Origin: Linum tenue
Lineage: Eukaryota; Streptophyta; Magnoliopsida; Malpighiales; Linaceae
Direction: 5' to 3'
Length of the DNA: 64,000 nucleotides
Assembly (NCBI GenBank): GCA_946122785.1
Contig: CAMGYJ010000005.1
Span: 78,672,547 to 78,736,546 of the forward strand
Shown one piece after another: positions 1 through 10,441 of the stretch. A program made the position numbers and the translations under genes. How positions within the stretch are numbered: the stretch's first letter is position 1; each line of letters opens with the position of its first letter. Below the pieces are notes generated by a model that did not search any database, had not been told where the DNA came from, and saw only the letters and a program-made list of their open reading frames with translations.

Positions 1-303
1 ACGAAATTAATTTCATATTTTAATATTGAAACTATGATAAATTTTATTTGTGGTGAATTGAAAAAAGTAATAACCATCCATTCTCTAATTTTTCATTACA
101 AAAATGAGTAAGAAAAAGTGTACATGGTAGCGGCAAAATGCAACGTAAAAAGAAAATTCAAAATTGTTAAAATTTGGCTTTTACCTTCTCAGAATAGCGC
201 TTTTTTTTTCCGCCAAAAATTTGCGTGTCTTTTGAATTCGTCCCCCAGAAACGTTTCCTTCATTCTGACCCCCCATTCTCATTCTATCTTGCATGTCGTC
301 AAT

Positions 304-338
<35 letters not shown>

Positions 339-886
339 TGGCGGTTCCGCGTTTCTGCCCACGAGAAGAGAGAGTTGACGATTCCAATCATTCCATCGAC
401 TGGCGACGGCGGTTCCGCGTAGCTGCCGATGAGTTGCGCGGTTGATGAAACCTGGTGGATTTGGGGATGTTCCTATCGGTTGTGTTAGGCGAATATGCTC
501 CAACTGTAAGATAAAGAGTTAGTGATATCTCGCGTTTCCTTCTCCTTTTCCTTCCCCGAATTTTTGGTTTTCGTTTTCAGTTCTTTGATTTGCTCTTTTT
601 TTTTTTGTTTGGTAGAAATTGATTTCCTCTTTGTTTGGCACGAGATGCATACAAAACAAATCTGGATTGGTAAGAGCGGCAGCTATGGTCTCATTCCCTC
701 GGATTAAAAAGGCCCCCTAAGGTGCTTCGAGGAGGCCATGAATGGGAGCAGCACAAGCAAGGTAATGGGGATCGAAAACAGGTATCTAAGCCTCGAGTGT
801 TTGTTGACAGATCTGGCCTTTGTTGATAGATGGGTTCTAAACAGAACATAAAAATAATCTAAATAGAACATAAAAGTCATCTAAAT
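1..886. other. Non-coding stretch with GA microsatellite
   Basis: I see no gene here. A (GA)n tract at about 306-334 is followed by a GC-richer segment (335-480) in which a short motif around GGCGGTTCCGCGT occurs twice. This is followed by pyrimidine-rich, intron-like sequence (525-640). It could be the promoter and leader of a decayed gene, but nothing recognisable is encoded. Confidence 0.5.
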
Positions 887-1320
887 AGATCAGAGCTACT
901 TCGTTCAGTTCTCGCGGCAGATTTAGTAGGGTAAGCCCTTACTAGACCAAGTATTGTAGCACTCTCCTGTATGTTCAGTTTCCAATAGGGATAGATTCAG
1001 AAAGGGTTATATCAACGCTTAAGCTCCCTAAGGTGCTGGAGCACATAAAAGAACTGATGGAAAGGTTTCGTGGCCGTAAGGTTTAACCTGAATTTAAACT
1101 ACATATGCTGTTTTACTTGCTTAAGAGAAAGCAACCTACTGATTAAAAGTCACTGGCTTAGTTTCTTCATTCTTGAATGTAAACGTCCTACTCTTTAATA
1201 GGTGATGCTAGGGGTTGATTCGTCTCGATATGATTAAGGGAATACCACAGAAGATACTTGCATTTGAGAAGTTTCTTGAGGAGAACCCTCTATGGCGTGA
1301 TAAAGCACTTCAGACTGGAG
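887..1320 (+). pseudogene. Trehalose-6-phosphate synthase (class I TPS) fragment
   Basis: Three exon-like blocks encode pieces of the glycosyltransferase domain of a plant TPS1-type enzyme, which makes trehalose-6-phosphate from UDP-glucose and glucose-6-phosphate. Block 1 (about 887-931) reads RSELLRSVLAADLVG. Block 2 (979-1080, after an intron-like AG) reads FPIGIDSERVISTLKLPKVL and continues to the RFRGRK motif. Block 3 (1202-1320) reads VMLGVD and then, after a one-base shift, MIKGIPQKILAFEKFLEENP. The segment normally between blocks 1 and 2 (FHTYDYA region) is missing and block 3 carries a frameshift. Introns are kept, so this is a genomic duplicate and not a processed copy. It has no catalytic potential. 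Recognition is from memory of the conserved family motifs. Confidence 0.8.
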
Positions 1321-1762
1321 GTAAATTACGCATTTCCAATGTAACTGTTACAATTTTAGGCGGCTATACTGGTTAGACACATGAATGGGTTTCCATATAT
1401 TTGGCTTCAACATCTGATTCAAAGATCTACCTGTTCTTATGCTGACAGTTTATTGAGGAGCAACCCGTGAGGCATTAGCTAGCCAGGTCTGCTTCACACA
1501 CACACAAACGTTTTAAAAAAAAAACAACAGAACAAAGAAGAAAAGCCAGGTATGTCCTTTCAATTGCAAACAGTTCATGTCCCGCAATGTACCCTTCGTC
1601 CAACAAAAATATGAAGTGTACGATGGAGTTTACTTTTGTGAAATATACCAAGATAAAAGATTTTGTCGCCTAAAATCAATAATAAAATTGTAAACTCAAT
1701 AAAAAGTGGTCATTGCTTTCCATGGGCGTTTCAACTTCTTGCTCTGGAAGTGCTAGTGAACT
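1321..1762. other. Gap between TPS relic and MULE A
   Basis: AT-rich DNA with a short CA-rich run near 1495-1510. No ORF or recognisable repeat. The distal end of element A should lie here, but I found no terminal inverted repeat or target duplication. Confidence 0.4.
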
Positions 1763-4700
1763 TCATTTGTTTTTATTGATGCTTCTGTTCTTTGCACCAC
1801 GGGTTCTAGTCTGATGTTGTTTCTGTAGCAGACCAAAATAAGAAAAAAATAATATTAAACATGTACATTCCAACACAAAGAATCATCTAATCTTGCTGGT
1901 TAAATCATTAGTGTGATTGGAAAATTACCAGTTCATGTTCATCGCTTGGACGATCATCATGCCGACTAGTACTCCCAGCACTATGTCCTGTATGCTTCTT
2001 AGCTCCCTTCTCTTGTTGACTAGTATTGCTCCTAGTACGTGCCCCGATCTGTTTGAGGGCAAATAAACTCTTAAGCTAATAGCCATTTCTAACAAATCGA
2101 TAATTTAGTGAATAAACAAATGATATATAACCTTCTGTTGTGGCTGACTTTTTCCTATGGGCTCTCCAGTAGTATTATGTCTGCTCGTTCGTTGCTTCTG
2201 GTAAAAACAAAATAACAACTGTAGGTTATTAACTAATAACTATATCAAGAACACCTAACCAGAGATGCTAATTACCTTTGGGGGCTGACCACCTTGGTCA
2301 TCATCTCCATCATCGTCGTCTCCATCTTCTCCGTCGTCCCCATCATCGTCCACATCATCATCCCCATCATCGTCCATGTCATCGTCGTCATCCTCCTCAT
2401 CAGATTGAGATTCTACCACGTCGGCTGGGGGGTTTTTACAAGTGCTCCTATAATGCCCATCCCTTAGCCCGCAGTTCCCACACTTTCTTCTTTTTTTCTT
2501 AAGTTGTTTTATCCCTTTTCCTTTCCTACAACCCTTAAACCTCACTTGATTTGGGTTCAATACATCTTTGAACTGGTCTGGTATGACAATCCTTTCTCTC
2601 TCGGCGGGGGTTTTCTTTACCATCTCCAACTTGTTACACGCTGCTGTCAACTCATCTTGAGCCATTCGATAAGAGAGAGGAGTGTCTGCTCCTAATAAGC
2701 AGAATCGTTGAGACATGAACTGTAGCGACCCGTACCTAATGCTGAAACTGCTGTCATCCCCCAATGTACTTGGTTCTGGCAGAGTTTGTAGGGACTTTGG
2801 GTTCTTCGAGCAACGTCTGAGTACCAGTTTTTCAGGAATAGTCTTCACTTTTTCTTCTTTGAGAACAAAAAGCATATGAACGCAGGGTATCCCAATACTC
2901 TTAAACTTTTGACAACTGCACTCCATATCGCTTGTTTCAATGTTGTATTTCACCTCTATGACCTTCTCTTTGTTGAACATGGTAACGGTGTAAGTGTGTA
3001 GGTTCTCTTCAGTTTGGTTACCCTTAATGACTCCAATAACCTCCTCCAACTCATTTTTGAACAAAAGAAATGCAGTCTTTGAGAAAAGCTTTGCTGCACT
3101 TTGCTCGAGGGGCTTTAGGATTGAATTCTTTATAGGAACTACACCATAATTAGACTCAAAATCTAATCTAATCTCTGTCTCTCTCATGTCTCTGAGCCAC
3201 CGGTCGTATTGAGTGAAAAAGTCAAGAAAACAGAACCTCTGATTTTCATACCTTGCAACAACCGCATTTATGCTTTCACATCTTGATGTGGTTGTCAACC
3301 CAGCAAAGAAATGTGAGCGCAAGTATGTGTCCGCCCATTCGTTGCGTCTCCCAAATAGTTTTTTCGAAACCCATTGGTTGTTCTGGAGTTCGCATTCCTC
3401 TACCAATGCATTCCATTTCTCCTCAAATTCTTCTGGCTTGTACTCAGCAGTTACTAACTTCTTCCACCGGGGTTCAAAGTCGGGTCGATTCTTCACCCTG
3501 CCAGTGATATTCTTGGACAAATGCCATGCACATAGCCGATGTGTTGCATTTGGAAACACATTAGCAATAGCTTTCCTCATTGCTTTATCCCCATCCGTGA
3601 CAACTGTACGTAGCGGAATGTCCCCCAACATTTCCTTCACTATCTTCAACGCCCAAATATAGGTTTCGTCAGTCTCATTGGGCAACAGTGCACTCCCGAA
3701 TAAGCAAGTTTTGAAGTGATGGTTGATACCTACAATGTCAAACAAAAACTCGGAAAAATCAGAATCTTTTGAACTAGCAGGAGAAAAGCTAAAACTGTGT
3801 AGGAATATGTAAATAATGGTAGAGTTCATATAATCAGAAACTTGCTGTTTTCTAGATGCCATAATGTGTATTCAAACAACAAAGCAAAGCATAATACTTA
3901 GAGGGCATACTAGGATGGCGTACCTGTAAAAATGACCAGTGGCATATTGTAAATGTTTTTTTGGTACGTTGTGTCAAATGCGAGCAACTCTCCAAAACAC
4001 GAAATGTCGGCTCTGCAAATGCTGTCAGCCCAAAATAAAAAATGGAGCCTTTTTTCCTCATCAGTAGTGTATCGGAGGAGGAAGTGTGGGTCTGTGCTTT
4101 TCTTTGATTCTAGATAGGCCAGTGCAGTTGCTGCATCACCCTCGCTGATTCTCTCAGCGCTGGTCTTTGGTGCTGAAATTTAACCCATCTTTAACTGTAT
4201 ACCCAAGTTTGTCATGCCCTCCAGCACAATGCACAGCAAGCTTAATGGCCTGAGAAGGTTTCATTCCGGCATCCTTTTTAAATCGGAGGTCTGCCTTGTC
4301 TGCTTCTGTTAATCCTCGATGCGACCTCAAGTAATGTACCTGATTCTGCCTAACTGGGTCATGAGTGTGCTGTGAGTTAAATATATCAGCCACCCACTTA
4401 TTGCTTGTCTTGTTCAAGCTCACACGAAACATAGCCATGCACTGAAATCTGATCTCCATAGGCGACTCCCTCTTTTGTGCACCTTTATGCTTTTCTCGAA
4501 CTCCCTGACAAGAACACACGAAGGCTGCACTTGTTACCTCTCCCTTGACGTTCTTAACCTTCCTTGAGCGACGGACAGAAAACCCCCAACTCTTAGCATA
4601 GTTGTTGTAGAACGCATATGCATCCTCAAAATCATTGAATTCCTGACCGATAAAAGGAGAATTTTGAATAACGTTTGTGTCATCCTCCTGTACAGTAGGA

Positions 4701-4786
4701 CCATCGCTGTCAGAGGTCATTGATTCTGGTATGATTTCAACATCGCTGTCTTCATTGTTGTTGATATTATCTCCCTCTTCCTCCAT
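1763..4786 (-). pseudogene. MULE transposase with FAR1 DNA-binding domain (copy A, one frameshift)
   Basis: Mutator-like (mudrA/FAR1-type) transposase, expected to bind element ends and catalyse DNA cut-and-paste. Deduced exons on the minus strand are 3924-4786, 2276-3729, 2132-2197, 1929-2048 and 1763-1822. The start MEEEGDNIN at 4786 is preferred over an upstream in-frame ATG at 4942. Domains in order: an acidic N terminus; the FAR1 zinc domain (DAYAFYNNYAKSWGFSVRR, then spaced C, C and HTH residues); the MULE catalytic domain with D in AFDTTY, D in VVTDGDKAM and E in SRCESIN; a SWIM finger (ECSCQKFKSIGIPCVHMLF); a zinc knuckle (CGNCGLRDGHYRSTC); and a very acidic Asp-rich tail followed by three small exons. 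Exon 1 is broken by one net extra base near 4154-4156, just before the ISEGDAATALAYLES segment. Otherwise all exons join in frame. It stands head to head with the protease-like gene at 5977. Confidence 0.85.
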
Positions 4787-5976
4787 TGGTGTGCCGTCTT
4801 TTTGTTGTTTGTGACTTTGTGGGGAGGGGCTGTATCGGGCACAAAGCAGAGGTCTTTTTGCTGTTGTTGTAACTTTGAAAATTTTAATGGCCGTAGTTTT
4901 ACTCGCCGGCCGCACGTAGAGATGGAGAAGAAAAAGGAGCACGAGAGAGAAAGAGGGGTTAATTAGTTAGTAATTAGTATTATTATATTATTAGTTGGAG
5001 AGATGTATCAAAGATGGTAATTGGGAATAGATAAATTGAGGAAAGAATTAAGCAATTAATTAATTGTTGCAGATTGACAAGTGGCGGATTTTAATAGTTG
5101 GATAAAGAATGCAGCTAATTAGTTGGATAAAGAATGCAACTAATAAAGAATGCTTGAATTACCGGGAAAAAAAATTACTGAAGAATGCTTATGTGTTATA
5201 TATGGAAGATTCAACTCCCAAATAGGGGATGCGGATTGTTTCCATGTTAATTATTACCCGTATACAATATTATTTTCCTTTTCCATGTGGAGGTTAATGA
5301 GGAAGATAAAGTTTCCAGTATCCTTATAGAGAAAAACACTCACCCGTTGGCGGTTGGCCCTATTTTAAGATCTGAATTTCTATTTATCGCCCTAGGTTTT
5401 TAAATATTACGCCCTAAACCCCAGTGAAATGTCGATTTTACCCCAATCACTAAAAAATTGGTGACCATCGCTCTGCTGCTTTTGCGACTTCCGATCTCTG
5501 CTCCGCCAGTCGCCGCCAGCCAAGCTGGAAAAGGTAGAAGCAGAAGAAGGAAGCCCAAACCCACCTGCGTCGTCTCCTCTCTACATCGTGGAAGAAGCCT
5601 GTCACTCTCGCCGTCGAGCAAGAAAGAATAAGAAGGTCGGAAACCTGCTTTCAACCCGTTCACGCTGTACACCGGCTGATTTCCTTTGTCGTCGACCTCT
5701 TGCTTCCTTCCTTGTCGTGCTCCTTTCCCTCTCAAGCTTCCAAGATTGCTAACTCCTTTTCTGCATTCACCATGAGCTCGTTCAGGACAGCAGTACAGGA
5801 GCTCGGTCAGGGGGCAGAAACCAGGAGCAATATGCAGAACGATAAGGACGGCAGGATGATGACAAAACGCAAAACCAGAAGTTCTTCCAAATTAATGGTT
5901 CGTCAATTTGCATTCTTTTTTTCCCCTTTTCTCCATCGTTGGCAGAACTGAATTAAGGCATTGTGTTTTTATTACG
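4787..5976. promoter_or_regulatory. Intergenic region between divergent MULE A and ULP A
   Basis: About 1.2 kb separates the two starts, so both promoters must lie here or nearby. An exon-like piece at 5772-5897 ends in TRSSSKLM before a GT. This matches the first exon of the intact paralogue (TRSSSKLV at 32678-32719), so it is probably the original first exon of ULP A. No GT-AG joining that I can find links it in frame to the next coding block: the reading meets TGA at once. It may now be untranslated. Confidence 0.5.
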
Positions 5977-7599
5977 ATGAATTCTTTGCCGGAGAAGGAT
6001 GAATCTCGAGGAAAGAAAGGTAGAACTGAAGATGGTGTGATCCAGATTGATGGTGATTTGCAGGCAGATTGGAATGACTTAGTTAGGAAAGGCCGTACCA
6101 GATTTTCTTACTTGCAATTCGCCAAGAAGGTATGATAATCTAGCCTTCCAATTTTCCCCGCTTAGAACAAAATCAATTGTTTTTATCCTTATGTTTCTTC
6201 TTCTATTGTAGGGTGAAACAAAGTTTACACTTCCAACAGTTCTCAAGTACACTAGAGAGGAAGTGAACCTTGCCCACTACATATTTGCTAAGGATCTTCC
6301 AGAAAAGGAAGTCCTGGTCGAAACCATGATGCAATCCTATACACGACAGGTGTTGTGGTCCCTCTGCCCTAAGTCTAATGTCGCTGATGATGTAATTACA
6401 GCCATGGCTTGCCAATTGAGCCTGGCGGAAGTTTGGAGGGATGTTGGAGATGGAAGAGTAGTCTGTTATCTACCTGCTGAACTACAAGTATAGTCCCATT
6501 TACTTTATATATTTATTTTAGGTGCAATATTCTGTTTCTCCTATTAAATGTGTTATCTTAGGCTTTTAAATGAACCATGATCAGGAAATGGTGATTAACT
6601 ATGGCATGACATCAAAAAAAGCTCTAGAGTGTTATGGTCCAAAGTTCTTGGCAAGAGCTCACACGTGCAGAAAGGTTTCTTCTTAACAAGTTCCTTTCTT
6701 GTTGCATTGAAATATTCCTCAATTATTGTTTCTAGCTACTGTTTGAATTGGATATGCGAATAAATTAGATGCTCCATCAAGCTTTTGATATTTCTGTAAA
6801 TTGTATTTTACAATGCTCAGCTGAGTTTGGTCTTTCTCGTCGTTATTTAGGTGTGTCTGCCCATGAAAGATGCAATGGACGGTGATGCAGTTCACTGGTA
6901 TTTAGCTGTCATTATGCTGGATGACAAACAAGTCCATATTTTGGATTCGTATCCTTCTAAAAAGCGCCAAAGATCTCGTAGAAACGCAGTAGTAACTATG
7001 GTATGGTTTGACCTCCTGATCCGAATAATTTGTGTTTTCATCTATTTCGAATAAATTGATTACTGCTTATGCAGATCGAATTTCTTGATGGCTTGTTTGA
7101 GGATCTTTATCGGCAAGTGGAACCAACACTTGATCCACCTGTGCTGGAAAAATTTTCTTTGACAATTCCTTCAATTCCCGAACAACGTCACGAGTAAGAA
7201 TTGTTCGTTGTGAATAAATTAGAAACATACTTAGATACCCACAACTCATATGCTGCATCTTATTTTATGTAGGTCTGATAGTGGCGTTTGGGTGTGCTCA
7301 TGGATGATGGATGCATCTTGGGATTCTTCTTATAATATATGGGTAAGCAAGAATTCTCCTACTTGGCCTTGAAGGAAAACAACCTTTCGAAACAGCTACT
7401 AAGCCTCATTGTCATTGTCAAACTGTTGCAGCCATGCGGAGATATAAGGAGAATGCAAATAGCTTTATATCTGGTCCAACAGCCTACAAATTACATAAGA
7501 CATGTCGTCATCGAGGAATCAAATAGGAATGCATCGAGATTTGTTGCCCAGACTCGTAGGTACAAGGAAGAAAGCCAAAAGAGCGTAATCCAGAACTAG
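5977..7599 (+). CDS. Ulp1/C48-type protease-like protein, catalytic Cys replaced by Ser (copy A)
   Basis: Homologous to the C-terminal catalytic domain of Ulp1/SENP cysteine proteases, which remove SUMO-like modifiers. Deduced exons are 5977-6129, 6212-6487, 6585-6674, 6851-7000, 7075-7193, 7273-7342 and 7432-7599, joining in frame to 341 aa from the ATG at 5977. Active-site equivalents: His in AVHWYLAVI, Asp in VHILDSYPS, Gln in PEQRHESDSG. The nucleophile position reads D-S-G (SDSGVWVC) instead of D-C-G, so classical cysteine protease activity is unlikely. Exon 6212-6487 is continuous where copy B has an intron (D|VITAM). The gene is divergent from MULE A. The start is uncertain because the likely ancestral first exon (5772-5897) no longer joins in frame. 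Confidence 0.75.
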
Positions 7600-7719
7600 A
7601 AGATTCATAGGGAGATAGTGGTTCATTTCTCCTGCACTAGTATATTCTGGATATTGGTTCCTGCAAACGTTTATGAATTTTTTGGTTGATTAGTTGTCCT
7701 GCCAGTACTCTAGTTTTGT

Positions 7720-7833
7720 TTCCCTTTTCATTTTCGTTGAGAACCAAAACAATACCCTTGAATTGTTTGAATTGTCTGCTTGTCTCGTTCCCTTTTCATG
7801 TTCGTTGAGAACCAAAACAATACCCTTGAACCT
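7720..7833. repeat. 68-bp direct duplication
   Basis: The block beginning TTCCCTTTTCAT occurs at 7720 and again at 7788 and continues through GTTGAGAACCAAAACAATAC in both, so a unit of about 68 bp is duplicated in tandem 3' of ULP A. Confidence 0.8.
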
Positions 7834-8494
7834 CTTTGACTTTCTGACGATATTTAGTTGTCCTGCTATGATTTAAAGACAAATTAGTTGTAACTGACTT
7901 TAAGTTACAGGGTCTAGTTGGAGAACATACTATATATACATTATCAATCTACCACTATCTCTACCACTATCTCGATACGATCCAGCTCTGAGCAACTAAA
8001 AACACTTGTTATTGGGTTAAAATTTTGTTATTGAAGCTATTTGTTGGATCCAACATGGTTAGATTTGCTCCGATGAACGCATACCTCTCCGGCGTCCTCC
8101 GGTGGCAAGATATGAGATATCTAAAGGGCAAAGCCAAGAATTGGCGCGTGTTTTGGGACGAAATAAAGATAAACAAAAAAGCCCACTGAACAGACGAAAG
8201 GTCAAAGTCGTCTTCTTATATACAATACCAGTCCCTTCAATCCCATAATGAAATCACGGCAGTTAAGGCTCATGCCTAGGCGCCTTCTTTAAGCCTTATC
8301 TCAGATGAACAAGCATCAGGAACAAAGCGACAAAAACGAGAACCAACATTCGGATTTAACAAAAAATAAAGGTAAACACCAAAACCAATCTAAAATGAAT
8401 TCAATTGGGATCAAATTGATAGTAAAATCGACCGACTACCAATAAAAGTATAAATCCGACCGACTACCAATAAAACAAAACAAAAACTACTTTT
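7834..8494. other. Spacer between convergent ULP A and ULP C
   Basis: No coding content. A short duplicated motif, CCGACCGACTACCAATAAAA, occurs twice near 8429-8475. The two protease-like genes end towards each other across this spacer. Confidence 0.5.
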
Positions 8495-10187
8495 CTAAAA
8501 TGAATCAAATAAACTCTTTTGGCATTTTGAGCTGATTTTCCCCTTGAAATGTCTTTCATAAACGGCCCTTGCTTCATCAATAATTTGAGAGCGCCTTGTA
8601 TTTGAGAGATCTTTGACTAAAATTATGGCCAAGGCTAGTCGACCTCTATTACTACAAACCTGCAGCAAATTTATAACATTACTCTTAACATGTTGATTTC
8701 GATTTGATAATGTAGAATCTCACGTGGATGGAATCATATTTAGAAGGAAAGGATTGTATTATACCGCCGTATACGAATTATCATCAGCCTCTCCGTGCAA
8801 CATCCACTGACAGACGTAAAACCCGCACTCATAGCTACGTGGAAAAATAGCATTTATTATTGAAAATAAGATTGTGAATCGAAATGAAATAATCAAAATA
8901 CTCAAAGAAATACTAACTCATCAATTTGCTTAGAAACGTATGGAGGAATTATGATTTGGAACTTATGCACTTTGGGCACTTCATAGGTTGATGGCTTGTC
9001 TGGAAATTCTTGAAGCATCTTGTAAAAGAATTTCAACTGTAACAACAAACTTAACCACGTAACTATTACAGTACAAAATTTAAAAAAAGAAAAGAAAATT
9101 GACTTACTAAATTTACACGAAGGGAATAGTTTGATCACCCACCATTCCTTGCACCCTTTTCTTACGATTTTCCAGCAAACCCAAATCAGTACGCAAAGAG
9201 TCCACTACATGCACTACCTTTTGGTCCATGAAAACCACAATAAGAAACCAATGGCGGTTCTCATCATTCATTGGCAAATATATCTGAAATAAATAAACAA
9301 GTAAATGATGACGAAAGAATGAATGGACTATACAGTAAAGGGCAAAACATTAAGAGAATATAGTACCCTGGAAAAATTGCTAATATTATTACACCATACC
9401 TTGGTGCATTCAAAGGTGCCGCAAAGATATAGGTTCTTATAATTTTCCACGGCTTTTTTTGGAGTCCAACCCATTTTCACAACCAAATCCTGGGTAGCAG
9501 TTCACATTCACTATTCAACTTTGGGAGAAAGAAAAAAGTAAACTTACTGTAAAGAGTTTTCCATAATTGTTGCTTACCTCAAAATTGGATGGAAGGTACC
9601 AAGGTCCATTTTTCCCCCAAGCCCTAACATCAACAGCTAATTTACAAGCTACAGCAGTCAAAATCTAAAATAAGCAAAACCAAAGATTAGTATAGCTAAT
9701 ATGTGGTCAAGTATGCCTTACCAAAACAGAACTACAAAATACTTACATAACCATGAAGCCACGTTTCTGGAAGCAAGTCCTTCAGTTCTAGACGACTTAA
9801 ACTATGGCCAAAATTCTCAACAAGCCATTTATCATCTTTTAGACCATCACCAAAGATGAAACACGCAATGGAACGATCCTCATCATTATCTAACTCCATT
9901 ATTGCAGTCACCGGAAATTCCACCTACGATTTGAATTTACCAAAACTTACAATACATAGGTACATCATAAACATTTTAAAATCACACAGGTGTAATTTCT
10001 TTAAATAAATTCTATATACCTTCCCCGATACATTTATATATTCCACAGCCGCATTTTTTGGCCTCTTGTGTGAATCATCGCCATCTGCGTCTGAGTCGGA
10101 ATCTATATAAATAATTCCGTTTACGCTAGGTGTGAAAGGAACAACAGTGGGAGCTGAACTTCCAGATGCAGTCACCGGAAATTCCAT
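8495..10187 (-). CDS. Ulp1/C48-type protease-like protein with intact catalytic residues (copy C)
   Basis: Third Ulp1-like gene. Deduced minus-strand exons are 10020-10187, 9747-9923, 9578-9664, 9400-9489, 9143-9283, 8918-9036, 8765-8834 and 8495-8659. They join in frame to 338 aa from MEFPVTA at 10187. Active-site equivalents are His in NRHWFLIVV, Asp in VHVVDSLRTD, Gln in SKQIDDYECG and Cys in YECGFYVC, so unlike copies A and B the nucleophile is present (with Glu before it instead of the usual Asp). Three exons have exactly the same lengths as in copy A (90, 119 and 70 bp), which supports the model. Upstream coding sequence (MSRHDTKKYVGS from 10615) runs into a frameshift in the duplicated exon, so either translation starts at 10187 or the full gene is damaged. 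No transposase gene lies beside it. Confidence 0.75.
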
Positions 10188-10441
10188 CTACGATTTGAAT
10201 TTAACAAAAATTACAATACATAGGTACATCATAAACACTTTAAAATGACACAAGTGCAAATTGTTTAAATAAATTCCTATATACCTTCACTGACTCATTT
10301 AGATCTTCCGTGACCGCATATTTTTGCCTCTTGTGTGAACCATCGCCATCGCGATCTGAGTCTGGGTTTGAATCAATATAATAAACTCTTTTTACTGGTA
10401 GGCGTGACAGGAACATCAGTGGGAGGTGAACTTCCAGATGC
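9904..10441 (-). repeat. Tandem duplication of about 265-272 bp containing an exon of ULP C
   Basis: 9904-10167 and 10168-10441 are tandem copies: both run from GCAGTCACCGGAAATTCCA through an intron and an exon to GAACTTCCAGATGC. The encoded segments are YIDSDSDADGDDSHKRPKNA (proximal) and YYIDSNPDSDRDGDGSHKRQ (distal). The proximal exon is open. The distal exon needs a frame change relative to the MSRHDTKK segment before it. Confidence 0.9.

Noticed and set aside
1763..4786. Calling copies A and B host FAR1/FRS transcription factors
   Set aside because: The domain order fits FRS proteins too, but the zinc-knuckle tails, the frameshift in A, the duplicated pairing with ULP genes and the repeat-rich setting fit MULE transposases better.
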